Shown: piece by piece, positions 22,525-34,524 of the stretch
Layout: each line of letters starts with the position of its first letter
How positions within the stretch are numbered: the first letter of the stretch is position 1
Assembly: GCA_014526335.1 (NCBI GenBank)
Contig: JACTAT010000021.1
Coordinates: forward strand, 257,305 to 321,304
Length of the DNA stretch: 64,000 nt
Direction of reading: 5' to 3'
Source: Chrysaora quinquecirrha
Lineage: Eukaryota > Cnidaria > Scyphozoa > Semaeostomeae > Pelagiidae
The notes under the pieces: generated by a model
Database searches by the model: none
Told to the model about the DNA's origin: nothing
What the model saw: the letters and a program-made list of their open reading frames with translations, nothing else
Translations under genes and position numbers: made by a program

Positions 22525-23266
22525 TGTAAAAAGGTTTTATTTTGCAGCGCCGAGCGGTCCGTCGAATACATGTATATCCACAGAGACGAGCCCAGAGAGA
22601 GGATCACCAGACAAAGATGACAACTCGAATACATTCACGTACATATCGATATAGTACATGTGGTTCGGCGAGGTGACTTAACCAGTCCCTGCCATTGAAC
22701 CTTAACTCTCTTTCTAATCTAAAGCATCATGCTTATAAATACAATGAACAATAGGATCTTAACCATACTTTAAATCTGAACATGATTGGTCAGTTTACAA
22801 TAATTATAATCCGACACAAAGATTCTTCCCCTCTAATTACTCCTGGAAACATTTTGGTCTTAATCCAAAAGCTAATGGACATGAATATAATTACGTCCTT
22901 AATCACCATGGCTTAATTAAACTTGGCAACCTTAACTCGAAACAACGTGTTTATTCCAAAACTTGATAAGTTAATGAGCATCGCTTCATCTAATGCACAA
23001 TAATGATTTCTAAGGCTAAATTGATACTGTCGGCTCAACTATCACAAACAACAAATAAACAGGCACTACTCAGCCTTTCACAAGCACTGATAGTCCTTAT
23101 TACCGCAGACACTACTGCTGTTCAATACTCAAAATACAACTAGGATGCAAATGCTTTCACAAGACACTTGCTCCAAATAGCAATTAAACCAAACAATAAC
23201 CCAACTTGCCTAATTCTAGTTAGAATTGCGAACGAAATCTTGTGCATTTAATTTACCAGTATTACA
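22525..23266 (-). repeat. 3' LTR of the TRIM-like element
   Basis: 742-bp terminal repeat, TG..CA ends; polypurine tract adjacent at 23267-23280. Confidence 0.88.
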
Positions 23267-23872
23267 TACCTCCCATTCCTAACAAAAGGAATCGTCCTCG
23301 ATTCTTAGTTAATCTACATACAATTACGTAGCTGATTAACAATGATCTAATCACGGTACTGGATAAGTTACCTTTCTTAACGATGCGGCAAAGGTGCGTA
23401 TTAAAACAACTGCAATGTTCTCTGTTCAACTCAGTTCGAAGACACATAGTTCAAAGAGTTCCCTTGGCTTGATAACATTGTCTCACGAATGCATTTAGGT
23501 TGATTTTTCAGGGTGTTCGAACTGTTAATCTCATAGATAAGGTGTTCGTCGCCTTCATCGGTCAAAATGCATGCTCTCTGCAGCATCAACAAAATATATG
23601 CTTGTTTAGGGTGTGCGTTACTCCTTTGTTGTAGAAAAGACATACGTCGCCTATCAAATCGCAAAATACCATGTTAATAGAAATGTCAGAGCTTAATCAT
23701 GTGTTCGAACGTGTCCATTTACTTCATCATTTTTACCAAGTTCTTCAATATCTTTCAGTCACGTCTTTGCATTATTTTCTCATCACCTTGGCTCTGCTCC
23801 ATTTATATGCTCTGAAATTAGGTTCGAGATCTGTTTCCAGCATCTTAAAAATAATCCCACACCTGACACCAA

Positions 23873-24614
23873 TGTAAAAAGGTTTTATTTTGCAGCGCCG
23901 AGCGGTCCGTCGAATACATGTATATCCACAGAGACGAGCCCAGAGAGAGGATCACCAGACAAAGATGACAACTCGAATACATTCACGTACATATCGATAT
24001 AGTACATGTGGTTCGGCGAGGTGACTTAACCAGTCCCTGCCATTGAACCTTAACTCTCTTTCTAATCTAAAGCATCATGCTTATAAATACAATGAACAAT
24101 AGGATCTTAACCATACTTTAAATCTGAACATGATTGGTCAGTTTACAATAATTATAATCCGACACAAAGATTCTTCCCCTCTAATTACTCCTGGAAACAT
24201 TTTGGTCTTAATCCAAAAGCTAATGGACATGAATATAATTACGTCCTTAATCACCATGGCTTAATTAAACTTGGCAACCTTAACTCGAAACAACGTGTTT
24301 ATTCCAAAACTTGATAAGTTAATGAGCATCGCTTCATCTAATGCACAATAATGATTTCTAAGGCTAAATTGATACTGTCGGCTCAACTATCACAAACAAC
24401 AAATAAACAGGCACTACTCAGCCTTTCACAAGCACTGATAGTCCTTATTACCGCAGACACTACTGCTGTTCAATACTCAAAATACAACTAGGATGCAAAT
24501 GCTTTCACAAGACACTTGCTCCAAATAGCAATTAAACCAAACAATAACCCAACTTGCCTAATTCTAGTTAGAATTGCGAACGAAATCTTGTGCATTTAAT
24601 TTACCAGTATTACA
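23873..24614 (-). repeat. 5' LTR of the TRIM-like element
   Basis: 742-bp terminal repeat. The primer-binding site lies next to it at about 23856-23871. Confidence 0.88.
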
Positions 24615-24681
24615 ATGATGATAATGATGATGATTATGATGATGATAATGATTGATGATAAAGATGATGGTGATATTGATG

Positions 24682-24714
<33 letters not shown>

Positions 24715-26177
24715 TTATTTTAAGTTGGCTTTACATAGCTGAAGACATTAATTAAAAGTTATAGCTATTTTACGCCAACTATTTAAAAAATACTGATCTA
24801 AAATACTAAATAAAATCCTTTAAAACTTATATACATGTGATAAAATTTTTAGCTTAAAATGTGATAAAATGTCATAAAATCGATCAAAACTTATTGATAA
24901 AAACATGAAACATAATCATTCTATAAGAACCCAAGATTTTGGATGAAAGGCCGACATATTTTGCAGAAGCATTCCTCTCCATTCCAATTTTTTATTCTGG
25001 ATCTGAAATCTCGAATTGATTCAGCATTTCTAGTATCTCGAGGAAGGGAGAGCCAAAGTTGAGGTCCTCTCTATTACTAAACTCCTTAAATGCAAATTAG
25101 GTTGCCCCTTTGTTGTGGCCCATTGTTCGATTGTGCGCGAAAGGCTCCAGTCCTGGTGCACCTGGAAATGCGATTCTTTTTTTGATCGAAGCCCTTTCTG
25201 TCCAGGTAGTGCATGCGCTATTTTTTTAGATGTTTTGAGAACCGAAAAATAGTTAAAATTTCGATTTTATCTCGGCTTCAACAAGTTTTGGTTTTGATTG
25301 CGGCCATCTATTATGTTCCTTTCACTACACGTACATTGAATCCTTTGCGTGCAACTCTCAGGGGTTTATTCAGTGACTTGCGGCTTTAAAAGCCTGGATT
25401 CCATATAAAATCTTACAGGCGTTCGACTATCGCACAATCGTGAGACGTAAGAATTTCTTTTCCTACGATTATCGCACAACCATAAATATAAATGGTGACA
25501 TTTTGGTCGTAGCAGAGCCTTCACGATTACATTACTACGATTTAGTTATGATGTAGTCTTTATTACAAGATATTTTGAGATATCAAAATGAAACACGCTT
25601 TCCAAACAATGGATACCTTTCCCAACGGTATATTTATTGGCAGCGTGCGATTGTGTCTTATCTCTCAACTTCACGCTCAAAATACAATACTACATTACTG
25701 TCGTGAACAAAAAAGGCTTTTCCCACTCAAGCTATGTAAAAGCTTTTCATGTCAACTAAAGTCCCAAGACGAAAGTAGAATTATAAGAGATAAGAATGAA
25801 ATTTCAAAGAACATGAGAGTTTCTGGTGATTTTTCAAGGATTTTCTGCCACTTAATAGATGATTCCAGGTGAATTGGACATTTCTGGGTGGTTTTGGGTG
25901 CTTTTCATCAACTTATGGTTCGTTTTGAGTGCTTTGGCTGGTTTTGGGCAATTTTGGGTTGTTTCGCGTTTTTGGTAAGTAAGTTTTCACCTTTCAGGGG
26001 TCAAAGGACGTCAAAGGACACTAGGAGACCGTAATTCATTTTGGAATTTTACTCATATTTTTTCCGTTTTCATGAACAGTTCTTTCTTTGATTATTTCCA
26101 TACATGGCCACACTAAACTTTGTGTTTTACTGTTTCAATGCATTATGAAACAATACTAAGAGGCCATAAATTGTTCG
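24615..26177. other. Microsatellite remainder and unassigned intergenic DNA
   Basis: GAT and AAT repeats run to about 24712. The AAT run is followed by AAATTTATTTTAAG, which looks like a LINE 3' end on the minus strand. A repeat related to 3640-4020 (AGCCTGGATTCCAT, CTACGATT words) lies at about 25385-25560. A TTTTGGGTG-rich stretch is at 25880-25975. No gene was recognised. Confidence 0.45.
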
Positions 26178-27917
26178 CACAGGTAAAACGCCCGAGTAAT
26201 ACTACGTGAAAGGCGACGTGAAATCACCTGTGTAATAACTCACGTCGTGTAATTCTACGCGCGTGTAATCCATCGTAGGATTAGACGAATCGTGAAATCC
26301 TACATACCTTGTAATGACACAAAGGTGTAATTCTACTTTGGTGTAAGCCAATGGCGTGTAATTCTACGTGAAATCCAACGGAGGTGTAATTCCAATTTAG
26401 TGCAAGCCAATGGCGTGTAATTCTACGTGAAATCCAACGGAGGTGTAATTCCCATTTAGTGTAAGCCAAAACTGTGTAATTCTATGTGTAAGGACAAAGT
26501 GGTGTAATACCCACTTCGCTGTAATTCTACATGAATGCAATTCAAGATCAAATAACACAACAGGCACTGTCTTTATAGAACTTAAATCAGAAATCCTTTA
26601 CTACTTACAAAAATCACGCAAATGAAATACAGAATAATGAAAGATTGCATATTTAAACATAGTATAACAATGTTGTAAGAGTTCTGTAAACAATCTTTCC
26701 AATCGCAACAATAATAAAACAAATTAAACAACAGTTAATGTATCTTGTGTTTCATTCATTGTCCTCGTATTCAAGCAGTGAAGGTATAACTTGCTTTTTT
26801 CCAAAGCTAAAATGTAAGAGAATTATAGTTTACAATTAGCACAATATTTGCTAACACAACATAATGAATTGTGATAAAATCATCAAGACTTTTAAGAGAA
26901 GTTTCATAGAACATAAATAGACATACCTTTTTGGAAGGATTGGTGACACCAATTCTTTCAAAGCATTCTAAAAAAATATAAGGCAATTAGATATAGTCAT
27001 CATTTTTATCAAAGTCTGGTGATAAAAAAAGTGAAAGCTTAGCAAGCTTGTTGTAGATGACTCACTTGGAATATTCAAGGAATGATGAAACTCTAGCAAG
27101 CAGCAACTTCAGCTGTTGGAAATTTTGCCTGAAATAAACAGTCAAAAAAACTTCAATATTAGTTTACCAAAAGAATTATCAGGCTAGCCATATAACAAAA
27201 AACACACAATTATTTAAAAATTCTATTAATCTAAATCAGTTCTTATATTAAAAGAGTTTTAAAATTTTTCCTACCTTTTGTAAAGGAACTTTTCAAGTCT
27301 TGATTTAATGTTGTTAACTGCACAGTTTCTTCTTATCAGCTAGAAAATCAACCAGCTCTCATATTGCCAGAGGAAGCTGTTGACATCAAACTATTATCTA
27401 GGATACCTTAACTCAAAAATAATCCATATTGACCTGAATCTTGTTTGGCCTAGACTTTGAATTGCAGAAAAATGAAAAGCAAGGCAAGACAAGACAAACT
27501 GAAAAGTATTATGTTCTCAACCGCTTATTTTTTAAACTGCCATCTTGAATGGAGATTTCTGATTGGCTCTAATAATAATCATGTGATATTTAAAAGGTGT
27601 GAATTGAGGTCTCTGATTGGATTTAATTGTAGTAATTACAAAAGGCTGAAATTCAACATACAATTACACAGTTCATGGTATTACAATAGCCATGAAATGA
27701 CACAGCAGGTGAAATACTACACAGTATTTCACTTCCCTTCGTATTTCACCACTGTAGGATTACACTGCCAAATAAAAAAAGTTGAAATACAACATAGAAT
27801 TACACAGTTCATGGTATTACAGTAGCCGTGAAATGACACAGCACGTGAAATACTACACAGTATTTCACTTTCCTGGGTATTTCACCAGTGTAGGATTTCT
27901 CGAGCGTTTTACCTGTG
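26178..27917. mobile_element. CACTA-like (CMC/EnSpm) non-autonomous DNA transposon, 1.74 kb
   Basis: The ends CACAGGTAAAACGC and the inverted GCGTTTTACCTGTG are flanked by TCG on both sides (3-bp duplication). Dense subterminal repeats of GTGTAATTCTACG and GTGAAATCC fill the left 350 bp. TGAAATACTACAC and GTATTTCAC words fill the right 270 bp. CACAG termini, a 3-bp duplication and subterminal arrays together match the CACTA superfamily. No transposase is recognised inside. Two short spliceable exon-like pieces on the minus strand are described as a finding. Confidence 0.7.
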
Positions 27918-28759
27918 TCGGCTTTCAAGTTGAACATTCCTTCGAAAATTCAGAGCACAAACACACAAAATGAATATCGTTCTGACATAGTGAGATATTT
28001 ATTGTTTATGAATGACATTTAAAATTGAAGTTTGCGGTGAGATAGGGATAGGATTTTCGAATGTACGCAGCAGTAATAGAGGGGTACTTCGGGGGGGTCC
28101 CAATACCGCAATACCGGGCCAAAAAATCGCCGAATCCCGAATATCGCACGAAAAATTGCAAAATACCGCAAATTGCTGAAAACTAAAATATCAATATTGT
28201 TAATGTGATTATGACACAGAACACCAGTGTATAAGAATTTGAATCCATCTTTAATACATTTGTCCCATTTCTCCCTCCAGATCCGTAGTTAGGTCATGTT
28301 AAGCTGGACTAGCGAGCAAAGCGAGCGAAATTTGGGGGTCTGGGGGTTAGCCACTAGAAAAATTTTTGGGACCACGCCCTCTAGAATGCCGGGAAGCGCC
28401 CTTTAGTGTACCGAGAAACGCCCTATTTTGGATAAAATGAAATAATATCCTCGTTTTGGCAGAGATGAAGCAGTCAATGAGGAGGAAAGAGCTTAATAAG
28501 AGCGTAATTATAAACTCAAGAACCCAGGGTAAAACTCAAGACACAACATTGAGAGCTCTGAAAATTTTAGAAAATTTTGGTTAAAAACTGGTCCCGTGTA
28601 TTGCTTAACTTGTTATTATTTGTCTTCTTGTTGTTTGTCTTGGAATGTCTTCTTGTTGTTTGTCTTGGAATTTTACCTGGTTAGAGTTAAATTCGTTCCA
28701 GACCGAATCTTGCTCCCACTGTATGCACCGACAACGCTTCCTAGTGGTAGCCTAACTGC

Positions 28760-29282
28760 CAGGGGCGCACATTTGTGGGATGTGGGTGTGACACCCCCCC
28801 CCCCAATATTTTGTCAGTCGGTACAGAAATTTTACCTTATTGGCAACGTCAGTCTAAAAATTTGATTAGTAGTTAGTCCAAAACTTGGACAAATTTGAAA
28901 AAGTTTGGACCAGGAAAGTTCTCTGAAGTCATCGAATCTTTCTGTAAAGTTACGAGTGAAGAACTGATATATCTAAAGATCACAATCGATCCAGGACAGT
29001 TAAAATTGAATTCGGTCCCATGAGAGTTGGAAAATAGTCAGTACGGGATCAACACAGCGTTTTAGACGAAAACGATAAACATAAATTACTATGGGCATGC
29101 ATAGAGCACTTTGAGACGCTTGTGTTTTTAAATTGTTGCTTGCCTTATTACGTTTACTGTCTTTCCTTTCGGATAAAGTCATAGGCAATTGGACATCTAA
29201 AGAGGCCCAAACGGTTCCCAAAATCTTAGTCTGTCCCATCTACGTTTACGCCCCCAAAAAATATTCTAGATGTGCGCCCCTG
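28760..29282. mobile_element. hAT-like MITE, CAGGGGCGCACAT ends
   Basis: The 523-bp element starts CAGGGGCGCACAT and ends ATGTGCGCCCCTG. The flanking 8-mers CTAACTGC and CTAGTTGC match at 6 of 8 positions. Non-coding inside. Confidence 0.65.
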
Positions 29283-29698
29283 CTAGTTGCTCAAGAAAAG
29301 ACGCACATTCTTGCATTTTGGTAATAACTTTTATTGAGTTAACTTGGAGATCGCAAATGTAGACAACACGAACAAGTTCAGTGCAATGCCAACTGGCTCA
29401 GGGGTGGCGCCAGGTGGGGGCTAGGGGTGGCTACAGCCCCCTCGTCGGGGAACTCAAGCCCCCCCCATCGGGGAAAATCCTCTCGCTGTCGGGGAAGTGC
29501 CTATGGATGACTTCTTTTTGTCACTTCGACTCTTTTTACGGTTGTGGATAAAGTTAAGATGGAATCTGAGGGAAGATTCAGCGCATAGGAATATAACTAT
29601 TCTGCAATGAATAACATTGCTCAGCCCAACCATCAATCTCCTTGTCAAGAAATATTGATAGTCCTGCAGATCTATTTCAAGTTGAAAAAGGCGCCTTC

Positions 29699-30420
29699 TG
29701 TAAAACCACTTTTCTGCAAGGGGGTTTTACAAGTGGGTTCTTGATTATAAGAAACAAATATGCAAGGAAAAACTTACGCACTTTTATCTTGTCTTTCTTT
29801 TCTTGCGCTGGCAGGCGGAGGCAGAGAAATCCAGACTTTGATAATGATACAAATTGAACACACAAATCTTGATAACTATTACTGTAACTTAACTAAACTT
29901 TAAACTTATAAAACTTACTTAATCAAACAAGAGCAGTTCGGCTCTGAAAACACACAAGGACAGTTCGGTCCTGAAAAACACAAGAGCAGTTCGGCTCTGA
30001 AACAACAGTACGCGCGGCGTACGATTCCAAGTGACGCGGTCACTAAACTTAACCTAAAATCCTAAAATCTCACTAAACATTAAGAATACAACGATTATAA
30101 AGCCTACAAAACACGTGAACAAAGTTACACCTAAATAACCATAAAAGGGAAAACTAATTAAAATGCATAAAAACTAACAAATAGGAATACGGATCATTCA
30201 TTAAGATTGACTAATAGTAATAAAGTAGTAAAAGAAAAAGTTAGTCATTTCATACGTAAAGAGTCTAAATTCTTCTGTACTAAACAGGAACCTTTTCTGG
30301 ATTCAGAGTTCAATCTTGGTTTCCTCATACGTATTTTGAAAACAGCAACAAACAGAGGCATTTAGTCAAAACAATTAGTCATGTATTGTCTTAACAGGGA
30401 GGGATGCCCGTATCACAACA
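29699..30420 (-). repeat. 3' LTR of the gypsy element (722 bp)
   Basis: The first 480 plus-strand bases appear identical to 36061-36540. The remaining 242 bases, the U3 start in element sense, differ by many substitutions and indels. GAGCAGTTCGGCTCTG and GGACAGTTCGGTCCTG hairpin words recur at 29930-30000. Confidence 0.9.
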
Positions 30421-30510
30421 TCACTCCCCCCTTTAGAAACAAGCCTCCTGGCTTGGGTACCAGATTAAACTGACGAATCTCTTCAGGGCGATGGGTATCT
30501 TCTGGACGAG

Positions 30511-33500
30511 TTATCGTTGGTTCATCATTTGAAGTCGATGATTGGGTAGTGTAATCTGCTGAAGACGTTGACGTATGAGACGACTGTTCTGTAGAATGAA
30601 GCTGTCGGTTGGTAAATCGGAGTCGGCGAGATCAGGCGAAGCGATGTTTTCTGGTGGAGGTTCAATCGGACGAGCAGCTGGATCGTAGTACGGTTTCATG
30701 CGATTTGCGTGGACCGGAACGGAGACCGGACGATTGTCGAGAGTGCGAAGTTTGAAGTGTACGGGAGACAATTTCGCTACAATCCGATAAGGACCATGAT
30801 AGTTGTGCGAAAGCTTCTTAGAAAGACCCTTTCGAACTTTTGGCGTATAGACCCAGACTTTCGAACCGACGTCGTATGGAACAGGAGCGGACGTTTTATC
30901 GTACTGCGCTTTCATACGCTGTTGTGCGAGCTGAGTGTTCGACGAGATGATTTGCTGAGCTTCTTCTAAGTTGCGCACGATTCTGGCACGATGTTCGGCG
31001 ACTGACGAGGACAAATTCGAATCTGGGATTAATAACGTTGCGTCGATCGGTAGACGTGGCTCTCGGCCGTAGAGAAGATAAAACGGAGACTCTCCAGTCG
31101 TTGCATTTGGTGACACACGGTAAGCGAATAAAATTAAAGCAAGTTGTCTGTCCCAATCCTTTTGATTAGTGCTCACATACATCGAGAGACCTTCTGCTAA
31201 CGTCGCATTAAAACGCTCGACAAGACCGTCGGTTTGTGGATGATACGAAGTCGTGTGAAGTCGACGAGTGTTGATGATGGAGCAGACTTCCTTGACGATG
31301 GCAGAGAGAAAGTTGGATCCTCGATCTGACAGAAGTGTGCGAGGTGCACCGTGGCGAGAGACAATTTCGTCGACAATCAACTTAGCGATACGAGTAGCTT
31401 CGGTCGAAGGAATAGCGAAAGCTTCAGGCCAACGAGTATAGTAATCCGAGAAGACGATGATGTAGCGATTACCATCATGAGTAACTGGAAACGGACCAAG
31501 AATGTCCATTGCAACACGATCGAACGCACCATCAACCGGAATAGGCAAAAGCGGCGCTTTCCGTTGACCTCGTGGAACCTTTTTCATGGAGCAATCAATG
31601 CATGACTTGCACCAATGCTCAATGTCCTTATACATCCCGTGCCAATAATAGCGAGAGCGAATTTTTTCATATGTCTTAGAGACACCGAGATGACCAGCAG
31701 TGACATCGTCATGACATGCGACAAGGATTTCGTAGCGAAGAGAAGCTGGAATAACAACCTGACTACATAGCGATTTAACACGTCGACCACCAGGGGTCCA
31801 TAGATGACAAAGAATTCCATGATCATCAAGATAATACGAATCAATAGACAGTAGCAGAGCACGAGCTGTTGAATTGTCAGAAGGCAATTGCATGGTTTCT
31901 AGATAGCGAATAATATCGTGCAGATTACTGTCTTGTCGTTGCTGCGTGTAAAGTGTTTGAGTCGGAGGACACGGCTTATCTAAAACTGTCACAGGTAGTG
32001 AAACTTCAGTAATGTCAGCAGACGAAAGAACATCAACAGGATAAGTACGACGAGAAAGCGCGTCGGCGTTGGCGTTAGCTGTGCCGGAACGATGAATTAT
32101 TTCGAAATCATATTGCTGCAGTTGTAAAGCCCAACGTGCGAGTCGACCAGTAGGGTCCTTAATACGCATGAGCCAAGAGAGACTACTGTGATCGGTGTGG
32201 ACATAAAATTTAGCACCTGATAAATATGGTTGATAGCGCTTGATACCATCTACTACAGCAAGAGCTTCGCGTTCTGTTGTACTATAATGCGTTTCTGCTT
32301 TGTTTAATTCACGACCACCATAAGCAATAACAGTTTCTTTACCGTTGATATTTTGGCCTAAGATGTAGCCTAGAGCAAACTGACTTGCGTCGGTGTACAG
32401 GTGAAACGGCTGGCTAAAATCTGGATATGCCAAAATGGGTGGCGAACACAAACGACGTTTTAATTCAGCAAAAGCAGACTCGCAGTCTGGACTCCAAATG
32501 AAACTAGTATCTTTTCGCGTGAGTTGGTTCAGCGGTGATGCTATTTTTGCAAAGCTAACAACGAAACGGCGGTAATAATTGCAAAGTCCTAGAAAGCTAC
32601 GAATTTCTTTTACAGATTTTGGAACCGGAAAAGATTTAACTGCTTCTAGTTTATCTGGGTCAGGCAGAACTCCATCAGACGAAACAACAAAACCAAGAAA
32701 GTTTACAGATGACTGTGCGAAATGACATTTGGACGGCTTCAATTTCAAATTTGCGTCTCTTAGGCGATCGAAAACGAGGCTAAGGCGGGACAGATGTTCA
32801 TCAAATGTTGAAGAAAATACAATTATGTCATCGATATAAATCAAACATATTTTCCAATCGAGGCCATGCAGAACACGTGACATTAGTCTTTGAAAACTGG
32901 GAGGGGCGTTTGTTAGTCCGAAACTCATAACGTTATATTCATAAAGTCCTGCGTGCGAAATGAAAGCAGTTCTATCCTTTGAATCGGGGTGCATGGCGAC
33001 CTGATGGTAGCCAGATTGCAAATCAAGCGTCGTAAAATACTTAGAGCCAGCAAGAGAGTCTAGGGCGTCATCTATCCTTGGCAGCGGGTAACTATCCTTA
33101 CGCGTGACCGCATTTAATTTCCTGTAATCTACGCAGAATCTAGTTGTCCCGTCCTTCTTTTTGACTAAAACAACAGGGGAACTCCAAGGGCTACTGGAAA
33201 CACGAATTACGTTCTGCTCTAGCATGTTTGAGATGTGTTGCTCGATTTCAGCACGTTGCGCTTGTGATACTCTGTACGGTGGCTGCTTAATGGGCCTAGC
33301 GTCACCCGTGTCTATTTCATGTTGAATTACTGTCGTGTGACCCAAGTCGAGATTGGAAGAGGCGAAAACATCCTCGTAGCTCTTAAGGAGGTCATTCAGT
33401 TGATGATTCTGAGCAGCAGACAGAGCTGGGCTTGGCAGAGATTTGAATGCAGAGAGTAGATTGTCTAAGCCAGTAGAACTGGACGCTGAAGTCTTGTCAG

Positions 33501-34524
33501 TAGATGCAGAAGAACCTGAGTCCAGTGGCATGATAATGTCATCGTTATCCGTTTCAACGAATTGTCCTATAGATGTTCCTTTATGTAGAATTACAGGGCT
33601 ATCTGTCGGGTTAAGCAGGCGAAATGACACGTGGCCATCAGTATCAGGTGAAGAAACAGAAGCTGCGGCGAGCAGATGATAATGATCAGAAAGCTTAGGT
33701 GTAGCTTCAATTAGACCTATAACAGGCGTTGCAGGAAAACTCGTGAGGTAAGCTGGAATGACTGCTTCACTATGTGCATCTATCACCTGTGTATTTGAGA
33801 TTCTAACATCTGAAACCAGCGGAGGTGTTTCACCGCTTGCAAAGAAAACAGTGTTTTTGTCCGAAAATGTTACTATCTCCTTACGAACATCAATAACGGC
33901 GCTTGCTTTATGCAAAAAGTTTCTACCAAGAACAACATTATACGTTAAATCTGGGACTATTGCAGCGTTGCATAAGTACTCTTCGCTTCCAATTGAAACA
34001 GGAAAAGATAACGAACCGGTAACAGGTATTATGGCTCCGTTTGCCGTTTTAACATTTTCAAGTGAAACGTTTTTCTGGAGGGCAAAGCAAGGACGCAAAA
34101 CTTCGTTGTAATATTTATCGCTAACAACAGTAACTGCGGCACCAGTGTCTACTAATAATTTTGTTGGCTGTTTCAAAACCGTTCCCCAAATCAAAACATT
34201 CGAAGGTGGTTCTTTTATACTGCTTGAGTCAATACACGGAATTGTTTGGCAATGTTGATCAGAGTTTGGCATTTCAGAAATCTCGGGGGTATTTTTGACT
34301 GTTTTTGACACTGCGTTGTTCGGTTTAAAAGACAAACTTTCAGGATTCAAGGATCGAGACGATAAATCAGTAGAATTAAAACCTTTTGATACACATTGCT
34401 TTTCATTTTCACGTTTTGGAATCATTGTTTGTATTTTATTCTGATTGAAATGTTCAGTTTTAGCGTTCATAATTGCAGGGGCAACGAAACTTTCACCATC
34501 ATTTTGGGTCTTCAGTTTCCCCAC
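30511..34524 (-). CDS. pol: Gypsy Pol polyprotein: protease, reverse transcriptase, RNase H, integrase
   Basis: An open frame of 1337 codons, in frame -1 relative to gag and overlapping it by 13 bases. It opens at GTG rather than ATG, so expression by frameshift from gag is likely. Visible in order are an aspartic protease motif LLVDTGAAVTVVS (about residues 123-135), RT with LDLQSGYHQ and the catalytic YIDD (about 563-566), and RNase H starting LYTDAS (about 709). An integrase follows, with an HHCC zinc finger (HLGVSKTYEKI then CKSCIDC), core acidic residues in AMDILGPF, LLSDRGSNF and LVERFN, and a C-terminal GPY/F-type module (YHGPYRIV). No chromodomain is seen. There is no stop or frameshift inside, so the element may be recently active. 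Confidence 0.95.
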   Translation of the reverse strand: MGKLKTQNDGESFVAPAIMNAKTEHFNQNKIQTMIPKRENEKQCVSKGFNSTDLSSRSLNPESLSFKPNNAVSKTVKNTPEISEMPNSDQHCQTIPCIDSSSIKEPPSNVLIWGTVLKQPTKLLVDTGAAVTVVSDKYYNEVLRPCFALQKNVSLENVKTANGAIIPVTGSLSFPVSIGSEEYLCNAAIVPDLTYNVVLGRNFLHKASAVIDVRKEIVTFSDKNTVFFASGETPPLVSDVRISNTQVIDAHSEAVIPAYLTSFPATPVIGLIEATPKLSDHYHLLAAASVSSPDTDGHVSFRLLNPTDSPVILHKGTSIGQFVETDNDDIIMPLDSGSSASTDKTSASSSTGLDNLLSAFKSLPSPALSAAQNHQLNDLLKSYEDVFASSNLDLGHTTVIQHEIDTGDARPIKQPPYRVSQAQRAEIEQHISNMLEQNVIRVSSSPWSSPVVLVKKKDGTTRFCVDYRKLNAVTRKDSYPLPRIDDALDSLAGSKYFTTLDLQSGYHQVAMHPDSKDRTAFISHAGLYEYNVMSFGLTNAPPSFQRLMSRVLHGLDWKICLIYIDDIIVFSSTFDEHLSRLSLVFDRLRDANLKLKPSKCHFAQSSVNFLGFVVSSDGVLPDPDKLEAVKSFPVPKSVKEIRSFLGLCNYYRRFVVSFAKIASPLNQLTRKDTSFIWSPDCESAFAELKRRLCSPPILAYPDFSQPFHLYTDASQFALGYILGQNINGKETVIAYGGRELNKAETHYSTTEREALAVVDGIKRYQPYLSGAKFYVHTDHSSLSWLMRIKDPTGRLARWALQLQQYDFEIIHRSGTANANADALSRRTYPVDVLSSADITEVSLPVTVLDKPCPPTQTLYTQQRQDSNLHDIIRYLETMQLPSDNSTARALLLSIDSYYLDDHGILCHLWTPGGRRVKSLCSQVVIPASLRYEILVACHDDVTAGHLGVSKTYEKIRSRYYWHGMYKDIEHWCKSCIDCSMKKVPRGQRKAPLLPIPVDGAFDRVAMDILGPFPVTHDGNRYIIVFSDYYTRWPEAFAIPSTEATRIAKLIVDEIVSRHGAPRTLLSDRGSNFLSAIVKEVCSIINTRRLHTTSYHPQTDGLVERFNATLAEGLSMYVSTNQKDWDRQLALILFAYRVSPNATTGESPFYLLYGREPRLPIDATLLIPDSNLSSSVAEHRARIVRNLEEAQQIISSNTQLAQQRMKAQYDKTSAPVPYDVGSKVWVYTPKVRKGLSKKLSHNYHGPYRIVAKLSPVHFKLRTLDNRPVSVPVHANRMKPYYDPAARPIEPPPENIASPDLADSDLPTDSFILQNSRLIRQRLQQITLPNHRLQMMNQR

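Larger units (their letters stand above)
22525..24614 (-). mobile_element. Non-coding LTR retrotransposon (TRIM-like) with identical-looking LTRs
   Basis: Two direct repeats of 742 bp, 22525-23266 and 23873-24614, start TG and end CA and appear identical by eye. They enclose only 606 bp. On the minus strand a primer-binding site TGGTGTCAGGTGTGGG directly follows the 5' LTR (23873-24614). A purine-rich GGAATGGGAGGTA directly precedes the 3' LTR (22525-23266). A TATA-like TATTTATAAGC lies inside the LTR. The flanking ATGA on each side fits a 4-bp duplication but lies in a GAT microsatellite. No gag or pol is present, so it must move in trans. Confidence 0.9.

Noticed and set aside
26178..26530. 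Regularly spaced GTGTAATTCTACG words as a possible CRISPR-like array
   Set aside because: Spacing and words vary, the region lies inside a TIR-bounded transposon, and the genome is eukaryotic; these are subterminal transposon repeats.
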